Of a stretch of 64,000 bases of DNA, positions 23,560 through 33,299 are shown in pieces. Made by a program: the position numbers and the translations under genes. The stretch lies in NCBI GenBank assembly GCA_029964075.1, contig CM057135.1, positions 10,504,863 to 10,568,862 of the forward strand. The letters run 5' to 3'. Source of the DNA: Patiria pectinifera (Eukaryota; Echinodermata; Asteroidea; Valvatida; Asterinidae). The first letter of the stretch is position 1; each line of letters starts with the position of its first letter. Under the pieces are notes generated by a model, which saw only the letters and a list, made by a program, of their open reading frames with translations, ran no database searches and was not told where the DNA came from.

Positions 23560-23950
23560 AATCCGTTAATCAACTAATGAAATTGGAATGGCCTTACGGG
23601 AATTGATAGAGTAATACTAGGTCTTCATTTTTGATATGAAGTGGAAAACAAGTGACCCAAACTTCCGGTTGATACCGGAAGTGCCTTATAATTTGAAATT
23701 GCTAAAAGATATGAATTTGCTTTTAACTATGATAGTGTCTAGTCAGGCTGAACTTTTCAAAAATGTTTCCGGTGACATTATTTGAGCGCCTTCTAGCGAC
23801 AGGTTGAAAAATGTTCAAAATGAACTTTCAGTTTATGTGTGTGGCAAAGTTTGCGGTAATCACTAAATAATTGATACATAATGACCTTCATGCAGGCAAC
23901 AAGTGTGCGAGGGCTCAAATTAATGACGTCATCAGACATGGTAATGAAGT
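23560..23950. repeat. Second copy of the GACGTCATC repeat
   Basis: This follows the order of 20120-20510: AGAGTAATACTAGGTCT, TATGAATTTGCTTTTAACTA, TTTCCGGTGACATTA, AAAATGTTCAAAATGAACTT, TTTGCGGTAATCACT and TTAATGACGTCATCAGAC. It is the same orientation and clearly homologous, with many substitutions. Confidence 0.8.
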
Positions 23951-24436
23951 GCTCATACGCAGTCCTCTTTTTTTTTTCAAAGCAACTTCCTTCTCTAATT
24001 TGATTCGGTATTTGTGAATTTGTTAACCGAATTCCTCGGGTTTTCAACAATTTAACACGTTTCTCTTCTAGCTCTCCGAGTTCCAGAGCCAGTGCTTTCA
24101 CCCACACTACAGCTCAACATCATAGCGCTGCTCCTGTGTGGCGGTTGTCAGTGTACTATACGTGTGTAGGCCTACCGAGGCTACCGTACACCGTTGAAAA
24201 GATGCGGTATTGTTAAAACCCATTCAGGTGTCCCACACACTTGAACTGCTCAAGCATTTGTTTAAAAGAATTTAGTTAATGCTGTGCAGTAAAATAATAA
24301 GTTTATTCATACGGAATTTAGCAGATGCTTATACTAAATGCTTTTACTGGAAAGCGTGTGCTTTTCCTTTTGCTTGTACTTCGTAGCATTTGCTAGTTTT
24401 TATTCATACGACCCATTGAGTTGGTGGCAAGCTTAA

Positions 24437-24896
24437 CCCTAAAGGGGCCGGGTTATTTTGACCATCTCTCAGCCGAAGGGGGGCGGATTCCGCCCCCCCC
24501 CCCTAAGATCTTGGCCATCGAGTGATGACAAATTTTGAAACTCAGCACATGCATAGAGCACCTCTTTCTAAACATACCCAAGAAATTTTATGACTATAGG
24601 TCAAAGGGTTTTGGAATTATGGCTAATTAATTATTCATATGTACGAATGGCAATTCTGCTCTGTGTACACGACGTATATGCGAAAATTCAGGTTTTACGG
24701 CGCGTAGCGCCGGAAAATTTTTTGCTACGCGGCAACCCATGGTCCGATTTTTATGTTTTTGGTATCAAAAGATGCGCAAAGCTCGAGGCTAAAAAGTCAT
24801 AACAGCTCGGGTTGCGAAAAAAATTTTTTTAGAGGCTATCACGGAAAATGTTGAGGGGGGGGGCAGATTCCGCCCCCCCCCCCGGCCCTTTTAGGG
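24437..24896. mobile_element. TTAA-flanked MITE, piggyBac-like
   Basis: TIRs CCCTAAAGGGGCCGGG (left) and CCCTAAAAGGGCCGGG (right, read inwards) are flanked on both sides by TTAA (24433-24436 and 24897-24900). TTAA targeting plus a CCCTA-type terminus is the piggyBac pattern. Just inside each end a GC-rich GGCGGATTCCGCCCCC-type hairpin is repeated. The 460-bp body includes TACGGCGCGTAGCGCC but codes for nothing recognisable, so it is non-autonomous. Confidence 0.85.
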
Positions 24897-24936
24897 TTAA
24901 ATGAGCTTGTGCTTAATGTCTGCAATCTTATGACTA

Positions 24937-25735
24937 ACTCATTGCAAGCTTGCAAGCTTGCCGTAGATTGCCACAAGCACGAATAGTTGTTTGCAAGCTT
25001 GCAGCAAGCTTGAATGGTTTTGCTGTGTATTTTATCCTACTTAATGTATTTTTATTAGTTTATTTTGTTCGTTTCAATTTCATACCCCCATAGAGGAAAA
25101 TATGTACTTTGTTGAATTATGGAAATAAATGTTATGTTGAATTGAAAAAAAAAGAGTTACTTCTCATATCATCGATGCAAACTTGCTTGCAAGCTTGCAT
25201 GGCTGTTTTGCAAGCTTGCATGGTTACTTAAAGTCTCAGCAATGCAAATTAGCTTGCAAGCTTGCATGGTTTTTTGCAAGCTTGCGGCAATCTTGCATTG
25301 TTACTTCTCAGCAATGCAATCTTGCTTCCAAACTTGCATGGCTGTTTGCAAGCTTGCATGGTTGTTCGCAAGCTTCCTGCAAGCTTGAATGGTTACTTCT
25401 CAGCAATGGAAACTTGCTTGCAAGCTTGCTCAAGCTTGCTGCAAGCTTGCACGGCTGTTTGCAAGCTTGCAGCAAGCCTGCATGGTTGTTTGCAAGCTTC
25501 CTGCAACCCTGAATGGTTACTGAAGAAAGTTATAGACTCCGTTATGTTGGGAACTAGTCAAGCTTTATTTGGACTACAACACGAGTTCACATACGAACAT
25601 GTAAGCGGCCATGTTATGAGTGATGCATGCTATTAGACTTGTGCAGTGCATCGATTAGATGGGAATCGCTACAGTTACTTCTCAGCAATGTAATGGTTGA
25701 GTTAATTCTCAGCAATGCAAACTTGCTTGCGATTT
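24937..25735 (+). repeat. HindIII-rich minisatellite (GCAAGCTTGC)n
   Basis: GCAAGCTTGC, itself a 10-bp palindrome, recurs many times, at 24945-25010 and densely at 25170-25510, within longer units of about 60-110 bp that include GGTTACTTCTCAGCAATG and CATGGCTGTTTG. A last unit lies at about 25672-25730. The long frames here (Leu-Ala-Ser-Leu-rich) are products of the repeat and are not genes. Confidence 0.9.
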
Positions 25736-25909
25736 CAGAATTCGTTTTTCCATCCAAATGAATGCAAAGTTCTGAATGAATGTTTGAATAAAAGGAGTCA
25801 GTATTCCTCGTGGTACCAGGATACCTTTTTTGTTTTTTTTTAGAGCCATGTTGATACTTATTACATGTATAAGCACGGTTTGAAATTGACTAATTGTGCG
25901 TGGTTACAG

Positions 25910-26049
25910 ATATACGGCCAAAACCTCTGGACTCCCTACCTCTTGCCATGATCTTAAAATTCTTCGAAGCCATTGGATTCAAATCGGATGATCCGAGAAT
26001 TCATGGTCATTTTGATAAACTGAGTGATATCATGCACGCATGTTCCGTG
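25910..26049 (+). CDS. Possible exon, glutaminase-like
   Basis: A good acceptor (GTGGTTACAG) precedes 25910, and a donor-like GTATTA follows 26049. The open frame reads PLAMILKFFEAIGFKSDDPR, then IHGHFDKLSDIM. This resembles the helical segment before the catalytic domain of animal glutaminases, where human GLS has a KFI.ALKSTGLRTSDPRL.ECM pattern. The match is from memory of the family and covers only about 35 residues. No neighbouring exon was found in the window, so this may be an isolated exon of a large gene or a captured fragment. Confidence 0.35.
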
Positions 26050-26232
26050 GTATTAACAGTGATAATGCGTGGACACTTATCCCGTTGTGCGGTGCGGGAT
26101 TGGAACTATGCTTTGCCCGTGCGTAACGGCGGGCCGTCTGGCATTGTCTGGTCGCATTGCGGTGTCTGCTCAGCGCGTGCCTGGACAGTGCGAAGGTCGG
26201 GGGGGGGGGGTTCGTAACTTTTTGGTTATGAC

Positions 26233-26886
26233 GTCACCAACACCACGAAGTAACACCCATCTACATACCAGTAAAAACTAGCAATCGGAGAAAACGGCAA
26301 CTTAAGTTAAGCGCCTTCTAAAACAACACTTTGCGTCAAAACGACAGAGTATTTTCAGTTGGGTTTCTCGTTGTGGACACTTGATGAATTGAATTTATTA
26401 AATCTGCTGTTTTTCACCCGTTTGTGTATTAAATAAACAAGAAATAAGAGAAAAAAAGATGAGTGTTAGTTCGTGAAACCGAAAAAGCTGCGAAACTGTA
26501 CATTTTCGTTTTCACGAAGTAACACTCTTCAATGTATACGACACAAGGAAAGTGTAACTTCAGGTCAGCGCGTGCGCGCTCATACAACGTATTACAAGAA
26601 GAGTGTTACTTCGTGAAAACGTTTTTGCTCACTTATGAGCAGAGTGCGCGCCATGCATTGCAATGGTAAATGGAACTTGAGTTTACTTTATGAAAACGAA
26701 AATTGTCACTTTTGTGCAAAAGTTGCCATGGATACTTAGCGTAATTATTAAGGTAAAGCTCTTGAAGCTTTGAAACTTCGTGCAATGGTAGGCCTTAATG
26801 AATAAAGTTTAAAAATCCAAACAACTGAAAATCGGGGAAAAAATATGGTTTAACACGGTAGAGTGTTACTTCGTGGTGTCGGTGAC
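26233..26886. mobile_element. MITE with GTCACC TIRs and internal copies of the terminal word
   Basis: The left end GTCACCAACACCACGAAGTA and the right end (read inwards) GTCACCGACACCACGAAGTA match over about 24 bp, with GAC directly outside both ends as a possible 3-bp target duplication. The word ACGAAGTAACAC or its reverse recurs inside at about 26515, 26600 and 26868. A second copy, inverted, lies at about 30700-31210 and a diverged one at 14743-15084. No coding content. Confidence 0.8.
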
Positions 26887-27158
26887 GACGAGTGGTAAAA
26901 ACCTGATTTAAAAATTAAGTTGTTGTTTATTTAATGGGGATTTCTATGATATTAAGCATTTTGATAGGTTTTGCAAATAAGATTTATAAAACATGCTAAA
27001 AGTAAATAATGTAAATCTTACAGAATATAGAAACTCAAAATTTAGCCATAATTGTTGTATCTCCAAAGGGCAAACACCGATGAGCCTGATTCAAACGCCA
27101 TTGATTTTGTTGTGTAATTTGCTTTCAGTGATACAAAACTTGAGATTTCTTTCTTTAA

Positions 27159-27478
27159 CCCTCCTACTGTCTGAACAGTCACAGACAGTCAACAAAAATC
27201 AACCCTCTTTTTTGCCTTTTACACAGGCTAGTCACCAACAGTCAGATCATATTTCAAGCAAGCACTGTGACGAGTCAAATTCAGTCAACACAAAAAGCAG
27301 GCAAATGGTTTATCAAACACCTACAGTCAAAGCATAGCTGTATCAATTTACGTAAACAGTCACAGTCAGTCAATTCTGCTTAACGTGGGCTGGGAGCTCT
27401 TAACTGTTGACCAGAGTCACCTGATTGATTTTGACAGAATGGTCAACTTGGCACAGAATGTATGTTTGCATAGGAGGG
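27159..27478. mobile_element. Short TTAA-flanked MITE
   Basis: CCCTCCTA at both ends (inverted) is flanked by TTAA at 27155-27158 and 27479-27482, again the piggyBac-type pattern. The 320-bp body is rich in CAGTCA/CAGTCAA words (for example ACAGTCACAGTCAGTCAA). No coding content. Confidence 0.75.
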
Positions 27479-27650
27479 TTAAAAAATAAAATTCGCCGGA
27501 CTCCCTACAAGAGGAAACCCATTGCAAGCTGTAAATTTGTAAGCCAGGCACTCCAAAACTCAGTGAATTCAACTAAAAAGATGTTAAAACTCCAACATAA
27601 TCTTAGCCTTGTTTTAGTGATATATATATTTTATTACGTGTTTTGATAGC

Positions 27651-27782
27651 TGGCCTCGGCCTCGGAGGTGGTGGCCTCGGCCTTGGCCTCGGCCTCGCGG
27701 TTGTGGCCTCGGCCTCAGCCTCAGCCTTGGCCTTGGAGGTTGTGGCCTCGGCCTTGGCCTCGGAGGTTGTGGCCTCGACTAC
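27651..27782 (+). repeat. GGCCTCGGCCT(T) minisatellite
   Basis: Imperfect tandem units of GGCCTCGGCCTTGGCCTCGG with interspersed GAGGTTGTGGCCTCG. Confidence 0.9.
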
Positions 27783-28923
27783 AACACTGGCTGTTTTGTT
27801 GTACTGATTCCGTACGGTCCGACGAACATTATGCGCACAAAGAGTTGTGTCGCAACGCATCGTACCCGATTAAAGATCGGATCTTGTTTGCACGACATGG
27901 CCCCGAACATGGATAACAATATAACGTACAACTGTCAAATACAATCGCTGGAATCTTGTGAACTTTTCGCTGGATGTTTGATGTTTATGACCTAAAAGGT
28001 TATGAAAAGGGATAATATAGGTTTTCATGACCAATTTCAGCAAAACGTTCAATTTCATTTGAATATGAATGCTCCCTTACATCAGCATTCAATCGTCAAC
28101 AAGAGTCATTCGATTTCATTGACGCCAGTCGCAAGAGGCTGATCAAGAATTCAACTACATCAATTGGCAAACATTTTTTGCATTCAAATTCATTTCTGTG
28201 TAGTATGTGCTTTCGAATTCATATTTGCCAAGATAGAAGTAGCTATTCTTTTCAGAATTCATTTATACATGGTTTCTTGTCTTTCCGATTTTGATATTAA
28301 GGAAATATGGATAAATAGGGAGACCAAGGCAATGGCTCCCCCTCCCTGTGCCGTAAATTTCCCAAATTCATTGTTCTCGGCCAACATTTAAATTGCAGTC
28401 TATTTTTTCATGCTGATTTTGGGACGATTTTAGCATCGTTTTTACATCGTTTTCGCACAATTTCGCACTGTTTACACACCTATTTGCTGCAAACTTGCAT
28501 GGGAAAATTGAGAAGAAAAGTTGTGGAAAAAATGCGGATTAATTTTGCACAAAGTCCGGTTCACGTTTGCAGTGTTAACATTCAATTGCAATGTACTGTT
28601 TATGTACCGCTGTGACTGATACCGACATTTAGTTGAAGTAAAAGTGGGGTTTAAAGTAAAGTTTTTTGACACTTTTTAGAAATTTTTGTGAAAAACGATT
28701 TCATGAACAGGAATTGATAGGGATGTAGCCATGCACTGTTATGGACCTCGCCTTCAGCTCGGTCCATTAAAGAGGATGTTGATTGCTGAGGAAAAAATCT
28801 CCGTCTTTTTGTATTTCTATGCAGATTAAGACTGTTTGGTCATTGATTCTGCAGAGCTTAGAGTAACGGACAACCTTTCTCCACTTCCATCTAGCAGGAA
28901 CACAGAACCAAACTCTTCTATAA
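27783..28923. other. No gene seen
   Basis: AT-rich with short frames. TTAAAGAGGATGTTGATTGC at 28768-28787 recurs, in part or reversed, at about 9815-9833 and 54758-54776. It begins with TTAA and may be an end of another TTAA-type MITE. Confidence 0.45.
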
Positions 28924-29364
28924 ATGGAATTGCAGTGGAAAAAGATCGGAGAAGTAGTAGATCCTGATGAGATAGACTTTTGGGCAATGAGCTACCAATA
29001 CGACCTGTGTAATCCTAAAGAAAGCTTTTACCAGAACATCAATGGACAGACACAGATTGAGCAGAAGATTCATCAACCTGACTGCCATTCTCTCAAAAAG
29101 GAAACATGTGATACATCCTGTGCATGGCAGAACAATTCTAGTGATGCACGAACCGAGTCCAGTGAAGGTGGCAAGGAAGCAGGTGTCATACCTTTGCAGT
29201 CGAATCTAATGCAACAGCAGCAGCAGATTCCAAAAGGTGAAGAGGTAGGGGAATCTATACCGAAGCTAGCCCGACTGCGTCTGGCCGTACAGTACTATCG
29301 CAAGCTCTGTAGTACGGCCAGACGATCAATGCTTCCACAGAAACTGAATTTTTTTGGCCGCTGA
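28924..29364 (+). CDS. Unknown 146-residue ORF
   Basis: An ATG directly after an in-frame TAA opens 146 residues. The first third is acidic and aromatic (WKKIGEVVDPDEIDFWAMSY), the middle is polar with a glutamine run (MQQQQQIPKGEE), and the end is basic. The last part overlaps a 20-bp hairpin (GTCTGGCCGTACAGTACT ... AGTACGGCCAGAC). I do not recognise a family. It may be a genuine exon, as the frame is longer than others nearby, or chance. Confidence 0.3.
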   Translation: MELQWKKIGEVVDPDEIDFWAMSYQYDLCNPKESFYQNINGQTQIEQKIHQPDCHSLKKETCDTSCAWQNNSSDARTESSEGGKEAGVIPLQSNLMQQQQQIPKGEEVGESIPKLARLRLAVQYYRKLCSTARRSMLPQKLNFFGR

Positions 29365-29578
29365 TGTAGCGATTTTGCTACAGATTTCGATCAAGATTAT
29401 CTTTTCATTCAGGACACAAATTTCCAAAGTTAAGGTTTTTAGTCGTAGAGCAACTCATACATACCTTTTCGAAAAAAACGTTCTTTGGTCTCAATATTTT
29501 CATCCATCTGGCCAAAAGACGACTTTCAGTCATCATCTTCCACAAATATCGTCCCGAAAATGCTCCCCCATGAGATTT

Positions 29579-29592
29579 CAAAATGGCGGCCG
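29579..29592 (+). promoter_or_regulatory. YY1-like site in a GC-rich spot
   Basis: CAAAATGGCGGCCGCG contains the AAATGGCGGC core bound by YY1, which often lies just downstream of animal promoters. The surrounding 60 bp are GC-rich against an AT-rich background. No transcript start is otherwise supported. Confidence 0.3.
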
Positions 29593-29822
29593 CGCTGTAA
29601 TGTATGCATTATGCGAGCGCGCTTGGGCAAGATAATGAATATGCGGCGCCACGAACAAATAAATATATACGACAATGTACATCAAAAAGAAACTATGCGT
29701 ATTTTTACTAGTCGCGACACGCGCAGCCCTTGGTCCAGGAAGGGCAACTCAACATAGGAACTAACTAGTCCAACCATGGAGCTATAAAAAGATGGCCTAA
29801 CCATGGGAATTTGTCAGATAGT

Positions 29823-30516
29823 TTATTTGAGTTTGTTGAGGTCGTCAGCACAACCGATTATGATGCGGGCACCGCTCTTTTTCCGAACTTCGACGCGTCC
29901 ATCTTGGGTCCAGACTTTCTCCACCGTGGTAAGACGTCTGGCGGTGTTTAGCCAACCTTGTCGCACCTGCGTCAAACTCTCATGAACGAAAATGTTTTTT
30001 CCTTTAAATTTTGACCTCAGGCGGTAGAAGGAAGACCGCGACAACAGGTCTGGAACGAACATTTTCAGACTTATCCAGGCGCGAACCGATACGATGGGCG
30101 CGGTCAATACTGTTCAGGCCTAAGTCCAGGCCCAGGTGGTGTTGCGCAACGTCGATAATCTTTTTGTGAGTATTCTCAATCTCCGGCGATGCTGGCTCAG
30201 GAATGCCGTGAACAATGAGCGTATTACGGCGACTGTATTGTTCTTGTAGCTCGATCCTCGATTCAAGATGGCGCACATCATGCTGCAGTTTCGCAATGTG
30301 TTCATCTCTTTTGATGAACTCGAGCTGCATCGCCTGGTGCAGGTTGTGAGATATAGCATCGGAGAGGGCAGAAATGATAAGGTCAAGAACCGCCTGGGAC
30401 TTGAAGGCCTCAGATATGGCAGTAGCTAGGGCTATGGGGTCAATAGACGCAAATGGAAGCAAATTGCACTTAAGAACAGTCATTGTAAGTTGCCACGAAA
30501 AGGTATCGGAGTCCAC
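29823..30516 (-). pseudogene. LINE ORF1 protein (coiled coil plus RRM-like), frameshifted
   Basis: Residues from 30516 downward give an N-terminal helix-rich part, a coiled coil (HIAKLQHDVRHLESRIELQE), then the RRM-entry signature QYSRRNTLIVHGIPE and a SIDRAHRIGSR block. This is the order of L1/CR1-type ORF1 RNA-binding proteins. A frameshift near 30020-30045 moves the rest to another frame, where FKGKNIFVHESLTQVRQGWL and RRLTTVEKVWTQDGR complete the C-terminal domain, ending at 29823. No endonuclease or reverse transcriptase follows on the minus strand, so only the 5' half of a LINE is present. Confidence 0.75.
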
Positions 30517-30699
30517 TGAGGCGATCCATCAATTATCCCCATTGCATTGCCTTCTGGGAGTAGTGGTCTCGTCATTGCCCATTCCTGGGCATTCGGCCAT
30601 CTCACATGCCTTCGATAAATCAAGGGGGCTAAAAGGGCAGCAATCTCGAAATAATATTACATATATAATCTTCATTTTCACCAAACATTTACGAAAGAA

Positions 30700-31210
30700 T
30701 AACATATGAGGGATGTAACCATATTTGTTTCGGTTTTCATTTTTTTAATTTTTTTTTTACATTTTTAAACATTATTCATCAAGGCATACCATTGCACGAA
30801 GTTTCAAAGCTTCAAGAGCTTCAATGAACTGGGCTCAAATGCGAGCAAAAACGTTTTCACGAAGTAACACTCTCCTAGTTTGAGCGCGCTGACCTCCGTT
30901 TCCACGAAGTAACACTCACCTAGTCGTGTGATACATTGAAGCGTTCTACTTATGAACAAAAAAATAGTTCTGCACTTTTTTGGTTTTACAAACTATCACT
31001 CACCTTTTTCTCTTATTTCTTGTTAATTTAATATACAAACGAGTGAAAATCAGCAAATTTAATAAATTCAATACATCAATTGTCCACAACAAGAAACCTA
31101 ACTGAAAATGCTATGTGGTTTTGACGCGTTCAACTTTAGCTGTTTTCTCCGATTGCTAAATTGTACTGGTATGTACATGTACATGGGTGTTACTTCGTGG
31201 TGTCACTGAC
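30700..31210 (-). mobile_element. Inverted second copy of the 26-kb MITE, truncated
   Basis: Reading the minus strand from 31210 gives the same order as 26233-26870: GTCAGTGACACCACGAAGTA, AGCAATCGGAGAAAAC, TTAAC(A)AAGAAATAAGAG, GTGTTACTTCGTG and GCTTTGAAACTTCGTGCAAT. It stops before the second TIR, around 30700. Confidence 0.8.
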
Positions 31211-32395
31211 GAAATAACAACAGATTGTTGATTGGGGAAAGTGCTTCTCCTCGCCTTCCTGGGATTATAACTTCCCTTGAATCATCAAATATTGTGAGAA
31301 AATCTTCACGGGTAACTCCAGTCAAAGTAAACAATAGACGAAGGTGTTCAAGTTAATCATTAAAAACATCTCTTCCTTATCTCGGTTTATAAAATGAACA
31401 GAGCACTGTAAATGTCCCCCAAATTATCTTCACACGCGCGAGAGAGATACTTTGATACGTCTGCTTGTCTTGTAAAGCAAGGCCAGATAGCTGCGTCATC
31501 CATATATATTTGCTTTGAGCTCAATGATTTACAATTGTTTAATGGCCCAGTATCGGCTCTGTGTGATTTGCTATTGTCATGTTTGAGGTAAGCGTACCAC
31601 AGTTAAGTCATGGGCTGTATCAGATTTCACCCAGTGCTCTGTTCGGAACATTTTATGAACCGAGACAAGGGAGTGCGTTTCCGTGCTATATTGTGTAGGC
31701 CTACATATTTGCATCAAAACCCATATTAAAAAAATCGTTCTGGGCTGTTTATTAGTCACTTTTTACACTTTAAAACAGAAATCATTTTACTCACATTTAT
31801 ATTTTTTATATAAAAACATAGTGTATTGCTATCAGTTCACATCGGAAATTTAGTGGTGAAAAAAAGAAGGCTGAATGCCTCATACAGGCATGACCGCTTA
31901 TGAAACTAATTAAAGGATTGAAGAATCTTAATCCTCCAACTAACCATACTCCCTTTTTTGACAAGGTTTTCCAAGCCGAGTGGGGTTGCTGTTAAGAAGG
32001 CCGATCCGCCGTAATGATTACCACTTCAATGTCACAATAGAAATCACGCGCCATTTGAATGCCATCATTAAAAGGAGGATTACGTAACGTTTCACCCAAC
32101 TGTTGGAAGTCGGTAACTGTTACGAGTAGCCAACAACTCTAATAGCAATGTTTGAAGAGTTAATCATCAACTTTTAGAATGTGTTATAGTGACACTGCTT
32201 CGTAAATATACTTGGGTAGAAAAGTAACATAGCTTACAGGTAGAACCAGTACCCAGGATAAAATCACCCTAAGAAGGGAACCAGGAATATGTGTCACAAT
32301 ATCTAGAGTGTTCATACTTACAGTTCTCTGTTTGAACACTGATCTGATTTAAATTAATTTGAGGGAAATCTCAGGATTACGACATGATCAACATG
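31211..32395. other. Non-coding; one small inverted repeat
   Basis: TCTCGGTTTATAAAATGAAC plus AGAGCACTG (31378-31408) recurs inverted at 31632-31666 (CAGTGCTCTGTTC ... ATTTTATGAACCGAGA). Otherwise no gene or RNA is seen. Confidence 0.5.
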
Positions 32396-33299
32396 TGTGA
32401 GATTTACTTTATTCGTCTTTAGTTTTAACTTCCTATTTTTTTTTTGAGATAACGTTCTTTTCCCCTTCTCATCAATGTGAAATACATTGTGTGCAGAAAT
32501 TGTGTTTCGTGGGATTATTGCTCCAAAATTTTAAAGGGTTAATTAACTTTGTGGATTTGTTATGGATATTCTTATTTCGGATCCAATGAAGGAAAAGACT
32601 CTGAGGACAAAAGGGAAACACAAGGTAATACACCAATGTTTTCAAGAGGTCATCATGAATGGTGTTCCTCCTCCTAGAAAAGCTGTTTGCATTAGGGCAC
32701 ATAGGACATGTCTCCACTGTTGCAAAGATGTCACTAGATGCATATCAAAGGTGTATCAAAGGTGTTGTTGTTTTTGCTGATCGAGTCCAAGAGGAGGAAT
32801 AAAGAAGGGCTAAAAGTTTAGTGTAGGCAAGCATTAAATGCTCATATTGTTTTTATAATTTGTTCACTCCAAAAAGAACCAGGCATCCTTTTTGTTATAC
32901 TCTTGGTTTTACTTATTTAAGTTCTGTCCGTTTGATGCAAGCAGCATTTCTTTATATATGATTGATTTGTAAAAATTGGAATTTGATTGATTACAGGATT
33001 CTCCAGACGTACAAACTTGCTATCGGCCTGATATGGAAAATAAAACCTGGCCGATATGCCCCTGCTACGCACAATATAATTTTTTCTCTGCCCGGCATTG
33101 TCTTACATGATGCAGGTCTTTGCACATATTGTCGCTTGATTGGCGAAATCTAGATGAAAAAAAAAAGTAGCAGTCGGGGTTCTCCACGGGGAAAAATTAA
33201 CGGGGGGCGGCAGAGTATTTCCGGCTGGTAGTTGATTACTCAAGTTTCCTTGAAGGACGTACTCGAAGTCGAAACCCGCTGCTTCTGCACGTGTCGTGG
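32396..33299. repeat. Direct duplication, copy 1
   Basis: This matches 36096-37008 in the same orientation over about 900 bp with high identity, with an 11-bp insertion (TGTATCAAAGG repeated) near 32752 not shared by copy 2. In both copies GATCCAATGAAG(G/C)(A/G)AAAGAC, an open stretch of about 100 nt and a GVPPPRKAVCIRAHRTCLH reading frame are preserved. Confidence 0.9.
32562..32780 (+). other. Conserved short frame in duplication copy 1
   Basis: Both copies keep a frame with KTLRTKGKHKVIHQCFQEVI followed by MNGVPPPRKAVCIRAHRTCL. In copy 2 the start is preceded by a good splice acceptor (TTCTTATTTCAG) and the KGKHK codons are followed by GTAATA, so a 44-nt exon (36289-36332) is possible. I do not recognise the peptide. 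Conservation may simply reflect recent duplication. Confidence 0.3.

Noticed and set aside
25183-25636. Leu/Ala/Ser-rich open frames
   Set aside because: Direct products of the GCAAGCTTGC minisatellite, open in more than one frame.
27603-27916. Arg/Pro/Ala-rich frames
   Set aside because: Produced by the GGCCTCGGCC minisatellite.
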